Shown here one piece after another: positions 1-9,934 of a stretch of 64,000 nucleotides of DNA; position 1 is the first letter of the stretch; each line of letters begins with the position of its first letter. A program made the position numbers and the translations under genes. The stretch spans positions 62,001 to 126,000 of the forward strand of contig NZ_CDBK01000041.1 in the NCBI RefSeq assembly GCF_000819785.1, in the 5' to 3' direction. Under the pieces are notes generated by a model. The model did not search any database. It was not told where the DNA came from and was given only the letters and a program-made list of their open reading frames with translations. The stretch is from Aeromonas caviae (GTDB lineage Bacteria; Pseudomonadota; Gammaproteobacteria; Enterobacterales; Aeromonadaceae).

Positions 1-1
1 C

Positions 2-280
2 TGCGTGATCCTGACCGACGACAATCCCCGTACCGAGGAGCCGGCCCGGATCATGGCCGACATGGTGGCGGGTCTTCGCGATCCCGGCGCCGTGCAGATC
101 GAGCACGACAGGACCAAGGCAATCCAGCTGGCACTGAGTCAAGCGAGCAAAGAGGACATCATCCTGGTGGCCGGCAAAGGCCACGAGGATTATCAGATCA
201 TTGGAACCGACAAGCGGCACTACAGCGATCGGGAAACCGTCGCAGCCGCCTTGCACACATTAATGGAGTCATTCAAATGA
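2..280 (+). CDS. murE: MurE, UDP-MurNAc-L-Ala-D-Glu:meso-DAP ligase (3' end only)
   Basis: This is the C-terminal ~92 residues of a gene that starts before the window. The reading frame is open from the first bases. It contains the DDNPR motif of the meso-diaminopimelate recognition loop of MurE (the family has DNPR at the DAP-binding site), followed by the typical GKGHEDYQ segment near the C-terminus. MurE adds meso-DAP to UDP-MurNAc-dipeptide in the cytoplasm. The DNPR motif indicates DAP rather than lysine specificity, as expected for a Gram-negative. Its stop codon overlaps the murF start (ATGA), so the two are translationally coupled in the dcw operon. Confidence 0.95.
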   Translation, partial: CVILTDDNPRTEEPARIMADMVAGLRDPGAVQIEHDRTKAIQLALSQASKEDIILVAGKGHEDYQIIGTDKRHYSDRETVAAALHTLMESFK

Positions 281-1632
281 TGACCCTCAGGCTTGCCGAC
301 CTGGCGCAGGTGCTCGATGCCCGTCTGATCGGGGGCGACCATGAGATCACGGCGGTCAGCACCGACACCCGTACCCTGGGCGCGGGGGCGCTGTTCGTGG
401 CCCTGCGCGGCGAGCGTTTCGACGCCCACGATTTCTGCGACCAGGCGGTTGCCGCCGGCGCCAGTGCCCTGCTGGTGGAGCGCGAATTGCCGCTGGCCAT
501 TCCACAACTGGTGGTGGGCGACACCCTCAAGGGGCTTGGGCGTCTGGGCAGGCTGGTGCGCGAGCGCATCAATCCGAAAGTGCTCGCCATCACCGGCAGC
601 TGTGGCAAAACCACGGTGAAGGAGATGGCGACGGCCATCCTGCGTTGTGAAGGGGGGGTGCTGGCTACCGCCGGCAACTTCAACAACGAGGTGGGGGTGC
701 CGCTGACCCTGCTGCGCCTCGAGCCGCAACACCAGTTCGCGGTGATGGAGCTGGGAGCCAACCACCCGGGCGAGATCGCCTGGACCACGTCGCTCGCCAG
801 ACCCGACGCCGCCATCATCAACAACGTCGCTGCCGCGCACCTGGAAGGCTTTGGCTCCCTGGAAGGGGTGTTCCATGCCAAGAGCGAAATCTTCGAAGGG
901 TTAGGCGAGGGCGGCACCGCCATCGTCAATGCCGACAACGAGTTCTGGCCGAAGTGGCGTGAAAAGGGCATCCACTGCGCCTTCTCCCTCGAGGATCAGC
1001 GTCAGCCGTTCCACGCCCGCGACATCGTGCTCAACGAGCAGGGTTGTGCTGGGTTCGTGATGGTGACGCCCCAGGGAGAGGTGAACCTGACCCTGGCCAT
1101 TCCGGGTCGCCACAACGTGGCCAACGCCCTGGCTGCTGCCGCCGGGACCCTGGCGCTGGGCGCATCGCTTGCGTCCGTCAAGGCGGGGCTGGAGCAGATG
1201 GCGCCGGTCAAGGGCCGTTTCTGCGTGCAACGCTGGGGTGGCCTCACCCTGGTGGACGACACCTACAACGCCAGCGTGGAGTCCGTACTGGCGGGTATCG
1301 ATGCCCTGACCGCCATGAACGGCTACAAGGTGCTGGTATTCGGTGACATGAAGGAGTTGGGTGAGGAGTCCGCCGCGCAGCATGCCCGGGTCGGACACCA
1401 CGCCCGTGAGCAGGGCCTCGATGCCGTGCTGACCGTAGGGGAACAGAGTCGCCACACCGCAGATGCCGCGGCTGGCCGACATTTCGATAACAAGGCGTCG
1501 TTGTTTGAAGTGCTTGCGCAAATGATAAAGACACATCAGGAAATTTCGATTCTGGTCAAGGGCGCCCGTGGCTCCCGCATGGAAGATATCGTCGAGATGG
1601 TCAAGGGCCATCAGGAGTCAGCCACATGCTAG
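277..1632 (+). CDS. murF: MurF, UDP-MurNAc-tripeptide--D-Ala-D-Ala ligase
   Basis: A 451-residue Mur ligase that joins D-Ala-D-Ala to UDP-MurNAc-tripeptide, the last cytoplasmic step of the pentapeptide precursor. The ATP-binding P-loop of the Mur family is visible as [13 protein letters not shown] at about residues 106-118, followed by [11 protein letters not shown] and the [10 protein letters not shown] segment typical of MurF. The C-terminal domain carries DDTYNA. The length is normal for the family (~450). The start at 277 overlaps the murE stop by ATGA; a second ATG follows at once (280) and could equally be used. The 3' end overlaps mraY by 7 bases. Confidence 0.96.
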   Translation: MMTLRLADLAQVLDARLIGGDHEITAVSTDTRTLGAGALFVALRGERFDAHDFCDQAVAAGASALLVERELPLAIPQLVVGDTLKGLGRLGRLVRERINPKVLAITGSCGKTTVKEMATAILRCEGGVLATAGNFNNEVGVPLTLLRLEPQHQFAVMELGANHPGEIAWTTSLARPDAAIINNVAAAHLEGFGSLEGVFHAKSEIFEGLGEGGTAIVNADNEFWPKWREKGIHCAFSLEDQRQPFHARDIVLNEQGCAGFVMVTPQGEVNLTLAIPGRHNVANALAAAAGTLALGASLASVKAGLEQMAPVKGRFCVQRWGGLTLVDDTYNASVESVLAGIDALTAMNGYKVLVFGDMKELGEESAAQHARVGHHAREQGLDAVLTVGEQSRHTADAAAGRHFDNKASLFEVLAQMIKTHQEISILVKGARGSRMEDIVEMVKGHQESATC

Positions 1633-2708
1633 TCTGGCTGGCGGAACTGCTCACCCCGCACTTCACCTTCTTCAACGTCTTCTCCTACCTGACGTTTCGC
1701 GCCATCCTGTCGATCATCACCGGTCTGGTGGTGGCGCTCTGGATGGGGCCGCGCCTCATCCGTCGCCTGCAGATCATGAAGTTCGGCCAGGTGATCCGCA
1801 ACGACGGTCCCGAATCCCACCTCAGCAAGAAGGGCACCCCGACCATGGGCGGCCTGATGATCATTGCCGCCATCTTCACTTCTGTGCTGCTCTGGTGCCG
1901 CCTCGACAACCCCTATGTCTGGCTGGTGCTGTTCGTGCTGGGGGCCTATGGTGCCATCGGCTTTGCCGATGACTATCTCAAGGTGGTGCGCAAGAACACC
2001 GACGGCCTCATCGCCCGCTGGAAGTACTTCTGGCAGTCTGCGGTCGCGCTGGGTGTGGCAGTCTTCCTCTACGCCACGGCCACCCACGATGGCCAGACCC
2101 AGCTGGTGGTGCCCTTCCTCAAGGATGTGATGCCCCAGCTCGGCCTGATGTTCATCCTGCTGACCTACTTCGTCATCGTCGGTACTTCCAACGCGGTCAA
2201 CCTGACCGATGGCCTGGATGGCCTCGCCATCATGCCGACCGTGATGGTAGCGGGGGGCTTCGCCCTGATCGCCTGGGCGACCGGCAACGTCAACTTCGCG
2301 AACTACCTGCACATTCCCTACGTGCCCTACACCTCCGAGCTGGTGATCGTCTGTACTGCCATCGTGGGCGCGGGGCTGGGCTTCCTCTGGTTCAACACCT
2401 ACCCGGCCCAGGTCTTCATGGGGGACGTGGGTTCCCTGGCCCTGGGCGGCGCGCTCGGTACCATAGCCGTGCTGGTGCGCCAGGAGTTCCTGCTGGTGAT
2501 CATGGGGGGCGTCTTCGTGATGGAGACCGTCTCGGTGATCCTGCAGGTCGGATCCTACAAACTGCGCGGCGTGCGGATCTTCCGCATGGCCCCCATCCAT
2601 CACCACTATGAGAAGAAGGGCTGGCCGGAGCCGCGCGTCATCGTGCGCTTCTGGATCATCACCCTCATGCTGGTGCTGCTTGGCCTCGCCACCCTGAAGG
2701 TGAGGTAA
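1626..2708 (+). CDS. mraY: MraY, phospho-MurNAc-pentapeptide translocase (lipid I synthase)
   Basis: A 360-residue polytopic inner-membrane enzyme that transfers phospho-MurNAc-pentapeptide to undecaprenyl phosphate to make lipid I. About ten hydrophobic segments are visible. Family signatures are GTPTMGG near residue 70, FADDYLK (catalytic aspartates), NLTDGLDGL and MAPIHHHYE near the C-terminus (the HHH motif). The length matches E. coli MraY exactly (360). The ATG lies inside the end of murF, and murD begins 3 bases after the stop, so it sits within one transcription unit. Confidence 0.97.
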   Translation: MLVWLAELLTPHFTFFNVFSYLTFRAILSIITGLVVALWMGPRLIRRLQIMKFGQVIRNDGPESHLSKKGTPTMGGLMIIAAIFTSVLLWCRLDNPYVWLVLFVLGAYGAIGFADDYLKVVRKNTDGLIARWKYFWQSAVALGVAVFLYATATHDGQTQLVVPFLKDVMPQLGLMFILLTYFVIVGTSNAVNLTDGLDGLAIMPTVMVAGGFALIAWATGNVNFANYLHIPYVPYTSELVIVCTAIVGAGLGFLWFNTYPAQVFMGDVGSLALGGALGTIAVLVRQEFLLVIMGGVFVMETVSVILQVGSYKLRGVRIFRMAPIHHHYEKKGWPEPRVIVRFWIITLMLVLLGLATLKVR

Positions 2709-2711
2709 GCC

Positions 2712-3995
2712 ATGGTCATCATCATCGGACTCGGCAAAACCGGACTCTCCTGCGTCGATTACTTCCTCGACCGCGGCGTCACGCCGCTGGTGATGGACAC
2801 CCGTGCCAATCCGCCGGGCAAGGACGAGCTTCCCCCTGAGGTAGAGCTCATCCACGGGCTGGACGCGGAGCGGCTCAAGCAGGCGCACATGATAGTGGCG
2901 AGCCCGGGCATCGCCCTGGCGACTCCGGAGTTGAAGGCCGCCGCCGAGTTCGGGGTGCGCATCGTCGGTGACATCGAACTGTTCGTGCGTGAAACCCAGA
3001 CACCCGTCATCGCCATCACCGGTTCCAACGGCAAGAGCACGGTCACCACGCTAGTGGGTGAGATGATCGCCGAGGCGGGGCTCAAGGTCGGTGTGGGGGG
3101 CAATATCGGCACCCCGGCGCTGTCGCTCCTCAAGCAGCCCATGGATCTCTGCGTGCTGGAGCTCTCCAGCTTCCAGCTCGAGACCACCTACAGCCTGCGG
3201 GCCGCCGCCTCCGTGGTCCTGAACCTCAGTGAAGATCATATGGATCGCTATGCCGGCATGGCGGATTACCGCGCCGCCAAGATGGAGATCCATCAGCACT
3301 CCCAGCACATCCTGATCAATCGCGACGATCCCCAGACCCTGCCCGATGTGGGTCAGGTGTGGCAGAGTTTCGGCCTCGACTGCAACGGCTACGGTCGCTG
3401 CGAGCTGGAGGGCCGTCACTGGCTGACTTTGCACGGTGAGCCGCTCCTGGCGGTGGACGAGATGAAGATAGTGGGTGCCCACAACCAGGCCAATGCCCTG
3501 GCGGCCATGGCCCTGTGCGATGCGGTGGGCATTCCCCGCGAGGCACAACTTGCCGTGCTGCGCCGCTTTGAAGGCCTGCCTCACCGTGCCCGCTTCGTGC
3601 GGGAGGTAAATGGGGTGCGCTGGATCAACGACTCCAAGGCCACCAACGTGGGGGCGACCCTGGCCGCCGTGGCCGGGGTGCGTGAAGCGGTCAAGGGCCG
3701 CCTGCTGCTGCTGGCCGGTGGCCAGGGCAAGGGCCAGGACTTCGGCCCGGTGCAGGCCCTGCTCGGCAGCCAGATCGATCACATGTACTGCTTTGGCCAG
3801 GATGCCGAGGTGCTGCTGGCCCTGGGCGAACAGACCGAGCGGGTTGCCGATCTTGACGCTGCTGTCGCCAAGGCGGCGGCCGACGCCAGGCCCGGAGACT
3901 GGGTGCTGCTGGCGCCGGCCTGCGCGAGCCTGGATCAGTTCAAATCCTTTGAAGCGCGCGGCGATCGCTTCACCGAACTGGTGATGGGCTTATGA
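2712..3995 (+). CDS. murD: MurD, UDP-MurNAc-L-Ala--D-Glu ligase
   Basis: A 427-residue Mur ligase that adds D-glutamate to UDP-MurNAc-L-Ala in the cytoplasm. The N-terminus has the UDP-binding [10 protein letters not shown] motif, the central domain the P-loop [13 protein letters not shown], and further on LELSSFQLE and the NDSKATN motif typical of MurD. The length is close to the family norm (~438). The start is the ATG 3 bases after mraY. The stop overlaps the ftsW start by 4 bases, indicating coupling. Confidence 0.96.
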   Translation: MVIIIGLGKTGLSCVDYFLDRGVTPLVMDTRANPPGKDELPPEVELIHGLDAERLKQAHMIVASPGIALATPELKAAAEFGVRIVGDIELFVRETQTPVIAITGSNGKSTVTTLVGEMIAEAGLKVGVGGNIGTPALSLLKQPMDLCVLELSSFQLETTYSLRAAASVVLNLSEDHMDRYAGMADYRAAKMEIHQHSQHILINRDDPQTLPDVGQVWQSFGLDCNGYGRCELEGRHWLTLHGEPLLAVDEMKIVGAHNQANALAAMALCDAVGIPREAQLAVLRRFEGLPHRARFVREVNGVRWINDSKATNVGATLAAVAGVREAVKGRLLLLAGGQGKGQDFGPVQALLGSQIDHMYCFGQDAEVLLALGEQTERVADLDAAVAKAAADARPGDWVLLAPACASLDQFKSFEARGDRFTELVMGL

Positions 3996-5176
3996 ACGCC
4001 CTGCGCGTGGTTGCGGGATTCTTGCAGCGCTGGTTGCTACCGGCACGCCCCGCTGGTCTTTACGATCGGCAACTGGTGGTACTGGCTCTCGCCCTGATGG
4101 GCGTCGGGCTGGTGATAGTGGCGTCCGCTTCCATTCCTGAGGGGATCGCCATCAACAACGATCCCTTCATGTTCGTGAAGCGCCACGGCATGTTCCTGGT
4201 GATGGCGCTGGGTATCTCCTGGTTCGTGTTGCAGGTACCCATGGCACGCTGGCAGCACTACAACGGCCCCATGTTGTTGCTGGCCATCGTGCTGCTGGTG
4301 ATGGTGTTGCTGGTGGGGCGCAGCGTCAACGGCTCGGTACGCTGGCTGCCGCTGGGCCCCTTCAACCTGCAGCCGGCCGAGTTCGGCAAGCTGGCGCTGT
4401 TCGTCTATCTGGCGGGTTATCTGGTGCGCCGTCAAAGCGAGGTGCGCGAGCGCTTCATCGGCTTCATGAAACCCATGGCGGTGCTGTTCGTGGTGGCCAT
4501 CCTGCTGCTGGCCCAACCGGATCTCGGGTCAGTGGTGGTGATGTTCGTCACCTCCCTCGGGATGCTGTTCCTGGCCGGTGCCCGGCTGGTGCAGTTCATC
4601 GGTCTCATCCTGGTGGGGGTGAGCGCCGTAGTGACCCTGATCATCGCGGAGCCCTACCGGATGCGGCGGGTGACCTCCTTCCTCGACCCCTGGGCCGATC
4701 CCTTCGGCAGCGGCTATCAGCTGACCCAGTCCCTGATGGCCTTTGGTCGGGGGAGCTGGTTTGGCGAGGGGCTCGGCAACTCCATCCAGAAGATGGAGTA
4801 CCTGCCGGAGGCCCACACCGACTTCGTGTTCGCCATTCTGGGCGAAGAGCTGGGCTACGTGGGGGTGCTTGGCGCACTCTTCCTGATTTTTGCGCTGGCG
4901 GTGAAGGCGCTCAAGCTGGGTCACCAGGCGCTGGTGGCCGAGCGGCTCTATGAAGGTTATCTGGCCATCGGCATCGGCATCTGGTTCAGCTTCCAGACTT
5001 TCGTCAACGTCGGTGCCGCCAGCGGCATGATGCCTACCAAGGGGCTGACCCTGCCGCTGGTCAGTTATGGCGGCTCCAGTCTCATCATCATGATGGTGGC
5101 GGTGAGCATGTTGATTCGTATCGATTTCGAGTTACGCCAGGCGAGTGCCCAGGCGCGCGTGCGGGAGGTTGTGTGA
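3992..5176 (+). CDS. ftsW: FtsW, septal peptidoglycan glycosyltransferase (SEDS family)
   Basis: A 394-residue SEDS-family membrane protein that polymerises lipid II at the septum together with FtsI. Ten hydrophobic segments are visible. The family signature appears as the PAEFGKLA segment, the large periplasmic loop containing the [17 protein letters not shown] motif, and the C-terminal [13 protein letters not shown] motif. A hydrophilic N-terminal stretch of ~25 residues precedes the first membrane helix, as in E. coli FtsW. It lies between murD and murG with 4-base overlaps on both sides, the standard dcw order, which supports FtsW rather than RodA. Confidence 0.95.
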   Translation: MNALRVVAGFLQRWLLPARPAGLYDRQLVVLALALMGVGLVIVASASIPEGIAINNDPFMFVKRHGMFLVMALGISWFVLQVPMARWQHYNGPMLLLAIVLLVMVLLVGRSVNGSVRWLPLGPFNLQPAEFGKLALFVYLAGYLVRRQSEVRERFIGFMKPMAVLFVVAILLLAQPDLGSVVVMFVTSLGMLFLAGARLVQFIGLILVGVSAVVTLIIAEPYRMRRVTSFLDPWADPFGSGYQLTQSLMAFGRGSWFGEGLGNSIQKMEYLPEAHTDFVFAILGEELGYVGVLGALFLIFALAVKALKLGHQALVAERLYEGYLAIGIGIWFSFQTFVNVGAASGMMPTKGLTLPLVSYGGSSLIIMMVAVSMLIRIDFELRQASAQARVREVV

Positions 5177-6240
5177 GCAAGACGTTACTGGTGATGGCGG
5201 GTGGTACCGGGGGCCATGTGTTCCCCGGCCTGGCCGTCGCCGATCGCCTCAAGGCCCAGGGCTGGACCATCCACTGGCTCGGCACTGCCGACCGGATGGA
5301 GGCGGAGCTGGTGCCTGCCCATGGTTATCCCATCTCCTTCATCGACATCCAAGGGGTGCGTGGCAACGGCATCAAGCGTCTGCTCGCGGCGCCCTACCGT
5401 GTCATCAAATCCGTGCTGCAGGCCCGCCAGGTGCTCAAGACCATCCAGCCCGATGTGGTGCTGGGCATGGGGGGCTTCGCCTCCGGCCCGGGTGGCGTGG
5501 CCGCCTGGCTGTCCGGCATTCCGCTGCTGCTGCACGAGCAGAATGCCGCCGCCGGCCTGACCAACAAGCTGCTGGCCCGTATCGCCAGGCGGGTACTGAT
5601 GGCCTTCCCCGGTGCCTTCGCACCCAATGCCCGCACCGCCGTGGTGGGCAACCCGGTGCGCCCCGAGGTGGTGGCGCTGCCGGATCCCCAACTGCGCAGC
5701 AGCAGCGATCCTCTGCGCCTGCTTGTGGTCGGTGGCAGCCTGGGGGCCCGGGTCCTCAACGAGCAGGTGCCTCCTGCGGTTGCAGCTGCCGGTGTGCCCA
5801 TCGAGGTGCGTCACCAGTGCGGCAAGGGCAACGGGGAGGCCGTGGCTGCCTCCTATGCCGGGCTGGGGGTCGAGGCCGAGGTGAGTGAATTTATCAAGGA
5901 CATGGCGGATGCCTATGCCTGGGCGGACCTGGTGGTGTGCCGCGCCGGCGCATTGACCGTCTCCGAAGTGGCCGCCGCTGGTGTGGCCGCCATCTTCGTG
6001 CCCCTGCCCCATGCGGTGGACGATCACCAGACCCGCAACGCCCTGACCCTGGTCGACGGCGGTGCGGCCGAGTTCCTGCCCCAGTCCGAGCTGACGCCGG
6101 CGGCTCTGGCGTCGCGCCTATCCTGGCTCGCCGGGCGCAGGGAAACCCTGTTGAACATGGCCCAGGCCGCGCGCCGGGTCGCCATCATCGATGCCGCCGA
6201 ACGGGTTGCCGATGAGTGCAAACGGCTCGCCACCGGCTGA
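5173..6240 (+). CDS. murG: MurG, lipid II synthase (GlcNAc transferase)
   Basis: A 355-residue GT28-family glycosyltransferase that adds GlcNAc to lipid I at the inner face of the membrane, giving lipid II. Signatures are the N-terminal G-loop [15 protein letters not shown], the [12 protein letters not shown] loop, [11 protein letters not shown], a second G-loop [12 protein letters not shown] and the donor-sugar segment [10 protein letters not shown]. The start is GTG at 5173, overlapping the ftsW stop as GTGTGA. The length equals the E. coli enzyme. A 110-base gap follows before murC, with no clear promoter or terminator in it. Confidence 0.96.
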   Translation: MSKTLLVMAGGTGGHVFPGLAVADRLKAQGWTIHWLGTADRMEAELVPAHGYPISFIDIQGVRGNGIKRLLAAPYRVIKSVLQARQVLKTIQPDVVLGMGGFASGPGGVAAWLSGIPLLLHEQNAAAGLTNKLLARIARRVLMAFPGAFAPNARTAVVGNPVRPEVVALPDPQLRSSSDPLRLLVVGGSLGARVLNEQVPPAVAAAGVPIEVRHQCGKGNGEAVAASYAGLGVEAEVSEFIKDMADAYAWADLVVCRAGALTVSEVAAAGVAAIFVPLPHAVDDHQTRNALTLVDGGAAEFLPQSELTPAALASRLSWLAGRRETLLNMAQAARRVAIIDAAERVADECKRLATG

Positions 6241-6350
6241 GCCAAACGAGATGGAAGGCCAAGATGTGCCGCCAAGGCCCCGCTTCTGTCTTCGAACTGA
6301 TGAATGTCGCCGAATGAAAATGGCCTGTGGCCGCGAATTGAGAAAGAACT

Positions 6351-7805
6351 ATGACCAAGGTTGAACTGGCAAAACTGCGTACCGTTATCCCCGAAATGCG
6401 CCGCGTGCGTCGCATCCACTTCATCGGCATCGGTGGCGCCGGTATGGGCGGTATTGCGGAAGTGCTTGCCAATGAAGGGTATCAGGTGACCGGCTCGGAT
6501 CTGGCCCGCAACGGGGTGACCGAACGCCTGGCCTCTTTGGGCGCACACATTTTTGTCGGTCACAGTGCCGAGCATGTGGACGGTGCCAGCGTGGTGGTGG
6601 TTTCCACCGCCATCAAGCAGGACAACCCCGAGCTGCTGGCTGCCCGCGAGCTGCGTATTCCCGTGGTGCGCCGCGCCGAAATGCTGGCGGAACTGATGCG
6701 CTTCCGTCACGGCATCGCCATCGCTGGGACCCACGGCAAGACCACCACCACCAGTCTGGTGGCGAGCATCTATGCCGAGGCGGATCGCGACCCCACCTTC
6801 GTCATCGGCGGTCTGCTCAACAGCGCCGGCACCAATGCCCGCCTGGGCAGCAGCCGTTATCTGATTGCCGAGGCGGACGAGAGCGACGCCTCCTTCCTGC
6901 ATCTGCAACCCATGGTCTCCATCGTGACCAATATCGAAGCGGATCACATGGACACCTATGGTGGCGATTTCTCCAGGTTGAAGGCCACCTTCATCGGTTT
7001 CCTGCACAACCTGCCGTTCTACGGCCTGGCCGTGGTGTGCGTGGATGACCCCGTGATCCGCGGCATGCTGCCGGAGATCGCCCGTCCTACCCTCACCTAC
7101 GGTCTGAGCGATGATGCCGATGTGCAGGTGCTGGACTTCGTGCAGACCAGCAATCGCAGCCGCTTCCGGGTGCGCCGGGCAGGGGCGGGTGAGCTGGAGG
7201 TGACCCTGAATCTGCCGGGCATCCACAACGCCCTCAACGCCGCCGCTGCCATCGCGGTGGCAACCGAAGACGGCATCGGCGACGAGGCCATCATCCAGGC
7301 GCTCGCCAAGTTCGAAGGGGTGGGTCGCCGCTTCCAGCAATATGGCGAGTTCGAGACGGGTCGCGGCAAGGCCATGCTGGTGGACGACTACGGTCACCAC
7401 CCGAGCGAGGTCAAGGTAACCATCAACGCCGCCCGCGCCGGCTGGCCCGAGAAGCGGCTGGTGATGGTGTTCCAGCCCCACCGTTACAGCCGCACCCGGG
7501 ATCTCTACGAAGATTTCGCGGATGTGCTTTCCAAGGTGGACGTGCTGGTGATGCTGGAGGTCTATGCCGCCGGTGAGGAGCCCATTCCCGGTGCCGATGG
7601 CCGTGCCTTGTGCCGTTCCATCCGCTCCCGCGGCACCCTGGAGCCCATCTTTGTCGCAACGCCGGATGATGTGCCCGCGGTGCTGGCCGACCTGATTGGC
7701 GAGGGGGATCTGGTATTGACCCAGGGGGCGGGTAACGTCGGTGCGCTGGCCCGTCGTCTCGGCGAGATGAAATTGAGCGTGGATAGCATGAAATCCGGTG
7801 CCTGA
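6351..7805 (+). CDS. murC: MurC, UDP-MurNAc--L-alanine ligase
   Basis: A 484-residue Mur ligase catalysing the first peptide-adding step, ligation of L-Ala to UDP-MurNAc. The N-terminal Rossmann motif [14 protein letters not shown], the P-loop [12 protein letters not shown] at about residues 124-135, the [13 protein letters not shown] motif and the [10 protein letters not shown] motif in the C-terminal domain are all present. The length is typical (~485-490). In E. coli ddlB follows directly; here ddl is absent and a 61-base gap with a strong promoter leads to ftsQ. Confidence 0.96.
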   Translation: MTKVELAKLRTVIPEMRRVRRIHFIGIGGAGMGGIAEVLANEGYQVTGSDLARNGVTERLASLGAHIFVGHSAEHVDGASVVVVSTAIKQDNPELLAARELRIPVVRRAEMLAELMRFRHGIAIAGTHGKTTTTSLVASIYAEADRDPTFVIGGLLNSAGTNARLGSSRYLIAEADESDASFLHLQPMVSIVTNIEADHMDTYGGDFSRLKATFIGFLHNLPFYGLAVVCVDDPVIRGMLPEIARPTLTYGLSDDADVQVLDFVQTSNRSRFRVRRAGAGELEVTLNLPGIHNALNAAAAIAVATEDGIGDEAIIQALAKFEGVGRRFQQYGEFETGRGKAMLVDDYGHHPSEVKVTINAARAGWPEKRLVMVFQPHRYSRTRDLYEDFADVLSKVDVLVMLEVYAAGEEPIPGADGRALCRSIRSRGTLEPIFVATPDDVPAVLADLIGEGDLVLTQGAGNVGALARRLGEMKLSVDSMKSGA

Positions 7806-7821
7806 GGGCCCAATGAGTATT

Positions 7822-7849
7822 TTGACCGCCAAGCCGAGGCCTATATAAT
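7822..7849 (+). promoter_or_regulatory. Sigma-70 promoter for ftsQAZ
   Basis: In the murC-ftsQ gap a -35 hexamer TTGACC (7822-7827) is separated by 16 bases from a perfect -10 hexamer TATAAT (7844-7849). Transcription would begin near 7856, only about 10-20 bases before ftsQ. This suggests ftsQ, ftsA and ftsZ can be transcribed independently of the upstream mur genes. The prediction rests on sequence match only. Confidence 0.6.
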
Positions 7850-7866
7850 GGCGAACCGGTCTGCAA

Positions 7867-8655
7867 GTGGCCGGCATGGCGCGTTTTACGGGGATCGATC
7901 GGGTGGAGGCAAGGGCACAAGGGCGCACCAAGGGGGGCTTCATCGCCGGGGTGGCATTTTTCATCCTGGTCATGTGGGGGCTCTACCAGACTGCGCTGGA
8001 TGTTAAAGACTGGCTGACGGATGCCAGTCGGTTGCCCATGAGCGAGCTGTTGCTGCAGGGGCAACACGAATATTTGAAGGCCGATGAGTTGCGTGCTGCC
8101 GTGCTGGATGGTGCCGAACTTCGCAACTTCTTCGAGCTGGATGTGAACGAATTGCAGGCGCGTCTGAACGCCCTGCCCTGGGTGGCCCAGGTCTCGGTGC
8201 GAAAGAAGTGGCCGAACAAGATCAAGGTCTATCTCACGGAACAGGATGTGGCGGCTCGCTGGAACGGCAACCGCTTCGTCAACACCAAGGGTGAGGTATT
8301 CAGTGCCCCGGACAGGGTGAAGAAGCCCCTGATGCAGTTGTCCGGGCCCGATGGTCAGGCCGCCAAGGTGCTGGAAGCCAGCCATCAGTACGAAACGCTG
8401 CTGGCGGCCAAGGGATACAAGTTGCTGGGGGTGAATCTGACCCCCCGCCATGCCTGGGAACTGACCCTGGATGGCAACATTCAGCTGTTTGTGGGGCGCT
8501 CGGATATCGCGCTTCGTCTGCAGCGGTTTATCGATGCCTTTCCGGTCATCGAGCCTCGTGAGCGGGTTGCTTACGTGGATCTTCGATACGACACCGGGAT
8601 GGCAGTTGGCTGGAAGAAAAGCGAAGAGAAAGTGAATGACCAACACCGCAGATAG
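7867..8655 (+). CDS. ftsQ: FtsQ, divisome scaffold protein
   Basis: A bitopic inner-membrane division protein (262 residues from GTG 7867; 259 from ATG 7876). A short basic cytoplasmic tail is followed by one hydrophobic helix (about residues 23-43). Then comes a periplasmic part with a POTRA-like region (about residues 54-125, containing LPWVAQVSVRKKWPNKIKV, the typical FtsQ/DivIB signature) and a beta domain. FtsQ joins FtsB/FtsL and recruits the septal synthase. The start is uncertain: neither GTG 7867 nor ATG 7876 has a strong ribosome-binding site, and both lie just after the promoter at 7822-7849. The 3' end overlaps ftsA by 20 bases. Confidence 0.93.
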   Translation: MAGMARFTGIDRVEARAQGRTKGGFIAGVAFFILVMWGLYQTALDVKDWLTDASRLPMSELLLQGQHEYLKADELRAAVLDGAELRNFFELDVNELQARLNALPWVAQVSVRKKWPNKIKVYLTEQDVAARWNGNRFVNTKGEVFSAPDRVKKPLMQLSGPDGQAAKVLEASHQYETLLAAKGYKLLGVNLTPRHAWELTLDGNIQLFVGRSDIALRLQRFIDAFPVIEPRERVAYVDLRYDTGMAVGWKKSEEKVNDQHRR

Positions 8656-9895
8656 AAATTTGATTGTCGGACTGGATATCGGCACGACCAAGGTGGCGGT
8701 ACTGGTTGGCGAAGTATTGCCCGATGGCGAACTCAATGTCATCGGCATGGGCAGCCACGCTTCTCGCGGGATGGAGAAGGGCGGGGTCAATGACCTCGAC
8801 TCCGTGGTCAAGTCCCTGCGCCGCGCGGTGGAAGAGGCCGAGATGATGGCAGACTGCCAGATCAGTTCCGTCTATCTGGGGCTGTCCGGCAAGCACATCG
8901 ATTGCCGCAACGAGACCGGCATGGTGCCCATCTCCGACGAAGAGGTGACCCAGGAGGATGTGGACAACGTCATCCACACCGCCAAGTCGGTGCGGTTGTC
9001 TGACGAGCTGCGGGTGCTGCACGTGCTGCCCCAGGAGTTCGCCATCGACTATCAGGAAGGGATCAAGAACCCGGTCGGCCTCTCCGGCGTGCGGATGGCA
9101 GCCAAGGTGCATCTCATCACCTGCCACAACGACATGGCGCGCAACATCGAGAAGTGTGTGGAGAAGGTGGGTCTGCGGGTGGATCAGCTGATCTTCTCCG
9201 CCCTGGCCTCCAGCTACGCCGTGCTGACCGAAGACGAGAAGGAGCTGGGTGTCTGCGTGGTGGACATCGGTGGCGGCACCATGGACATGTCGCTCTTTAC
9301 CGGCGGCGCCCTGCGTCACACCAAGGTGATTCCCTATGCCGGCAGCACGGTGACCAGCGACATCGCCTATGCCTTCGGCACGCCGCCGCTGGATGCGGAG
9401 GCGATCAAGGTGCGCTACGGCTGCGCCCTCGGCCGCCTGGTCAGCAAGGAAGACAATATCGAAGTGCCCAGTGTCGGCGGTCGCCCGGCGCGCAGCCTGC
9501 AACGGCAGACACTGGCGGAAGTGATTGAACCCCGTTACACCGAGTTGCTCTCCATGGTGAATGACGAGCTGGTGCGGGTGCAGAGCGAATTGAAGGCACA
9601 GGGGGTCAAGCATCAGCTGGCCGCCGGTGTGGTCTTGACCGGTGGCGCGGCCCAGATCGAAGGCATTGTGGAGTGCGCAGAGCAGATCTTCCAGAGCCAG
9701 GTCCGGGTGGGCGAACCCATGAATATCCGGGGATTGAGTGACTACGTACAGGCACCGGTGTACTCGACTGCGGTCGGGTTGTTGCAGTACGGCCGCACCA
9801 ACCAATCCACCGGCAGTAACAAGGAATATGCCGCCAAGGCAAGCGTAGGTGGGCTGGTCAAACGGGTCAGCAACTGGTTGCGTGGCGAGTTCTAA
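8636..9895 (+). CDS. ftsA: FtsA, actin-like membrane tether of the Z ring
   Basis: A 419-residue actin-family ATPase that anchors FtsZ to the membrane. The phosphate-1 motif GLDIGTTKVAVLVGE near the N-terminus, the phosphate-2 motif VVDIGGGTMDMSLF and the adenosine motif VVLTGGAAQIEG are visible. The last residues, GLVKRVSNWLRGEF, form an amphipathic helix like the E. coli membrane-targeting sequence. The length matches E. coli FtsA (420). The start lies inside the end of ftsQ; ftsZ begins 39 bases after the stop. Confidence 0.96.
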   Translation: MTNTADRNLIVGLDIGTTKVAVLVGEVLPDGELNVIGMGSHASRGMEKGGVNDLDSVVKSLRRAVEEAEMMADCQISSVYLGLSGKHIDCRNETGMVPISDEEVTQEDVDNVIHTAKSVRLSDELRVLHVLPQEFAIDYQEGIKNPVGLSGVRMAAKVHLITCHNDMARNIEKCVEKVGLRVDQLIFSALASSYAVLTEDEKELGVCVVDIGGGTMDMSLFTGGALRHTKVIPYAGSTVTSDIAYAFGTPPLDAEAIKVRYGCALGRLVSKEDNIEVPSVGGRPARSLQRQTLAEVIEPRYTELLSMVNDELVRVQSELKAQGVKHQLAAGVVLTGGAAQIEGIVECAEQIFQSQVRVGEPMNIRGLSDYVQAPVYSTAVGLLQYGRTNQSTGSNKEYAAKASVGGLVKRVSNWLRGEF

Positions 9896-9934
9896 AGATT
9901 TTGCTGAGTCAGGCAAATAAAGCGGAGAGACAAC

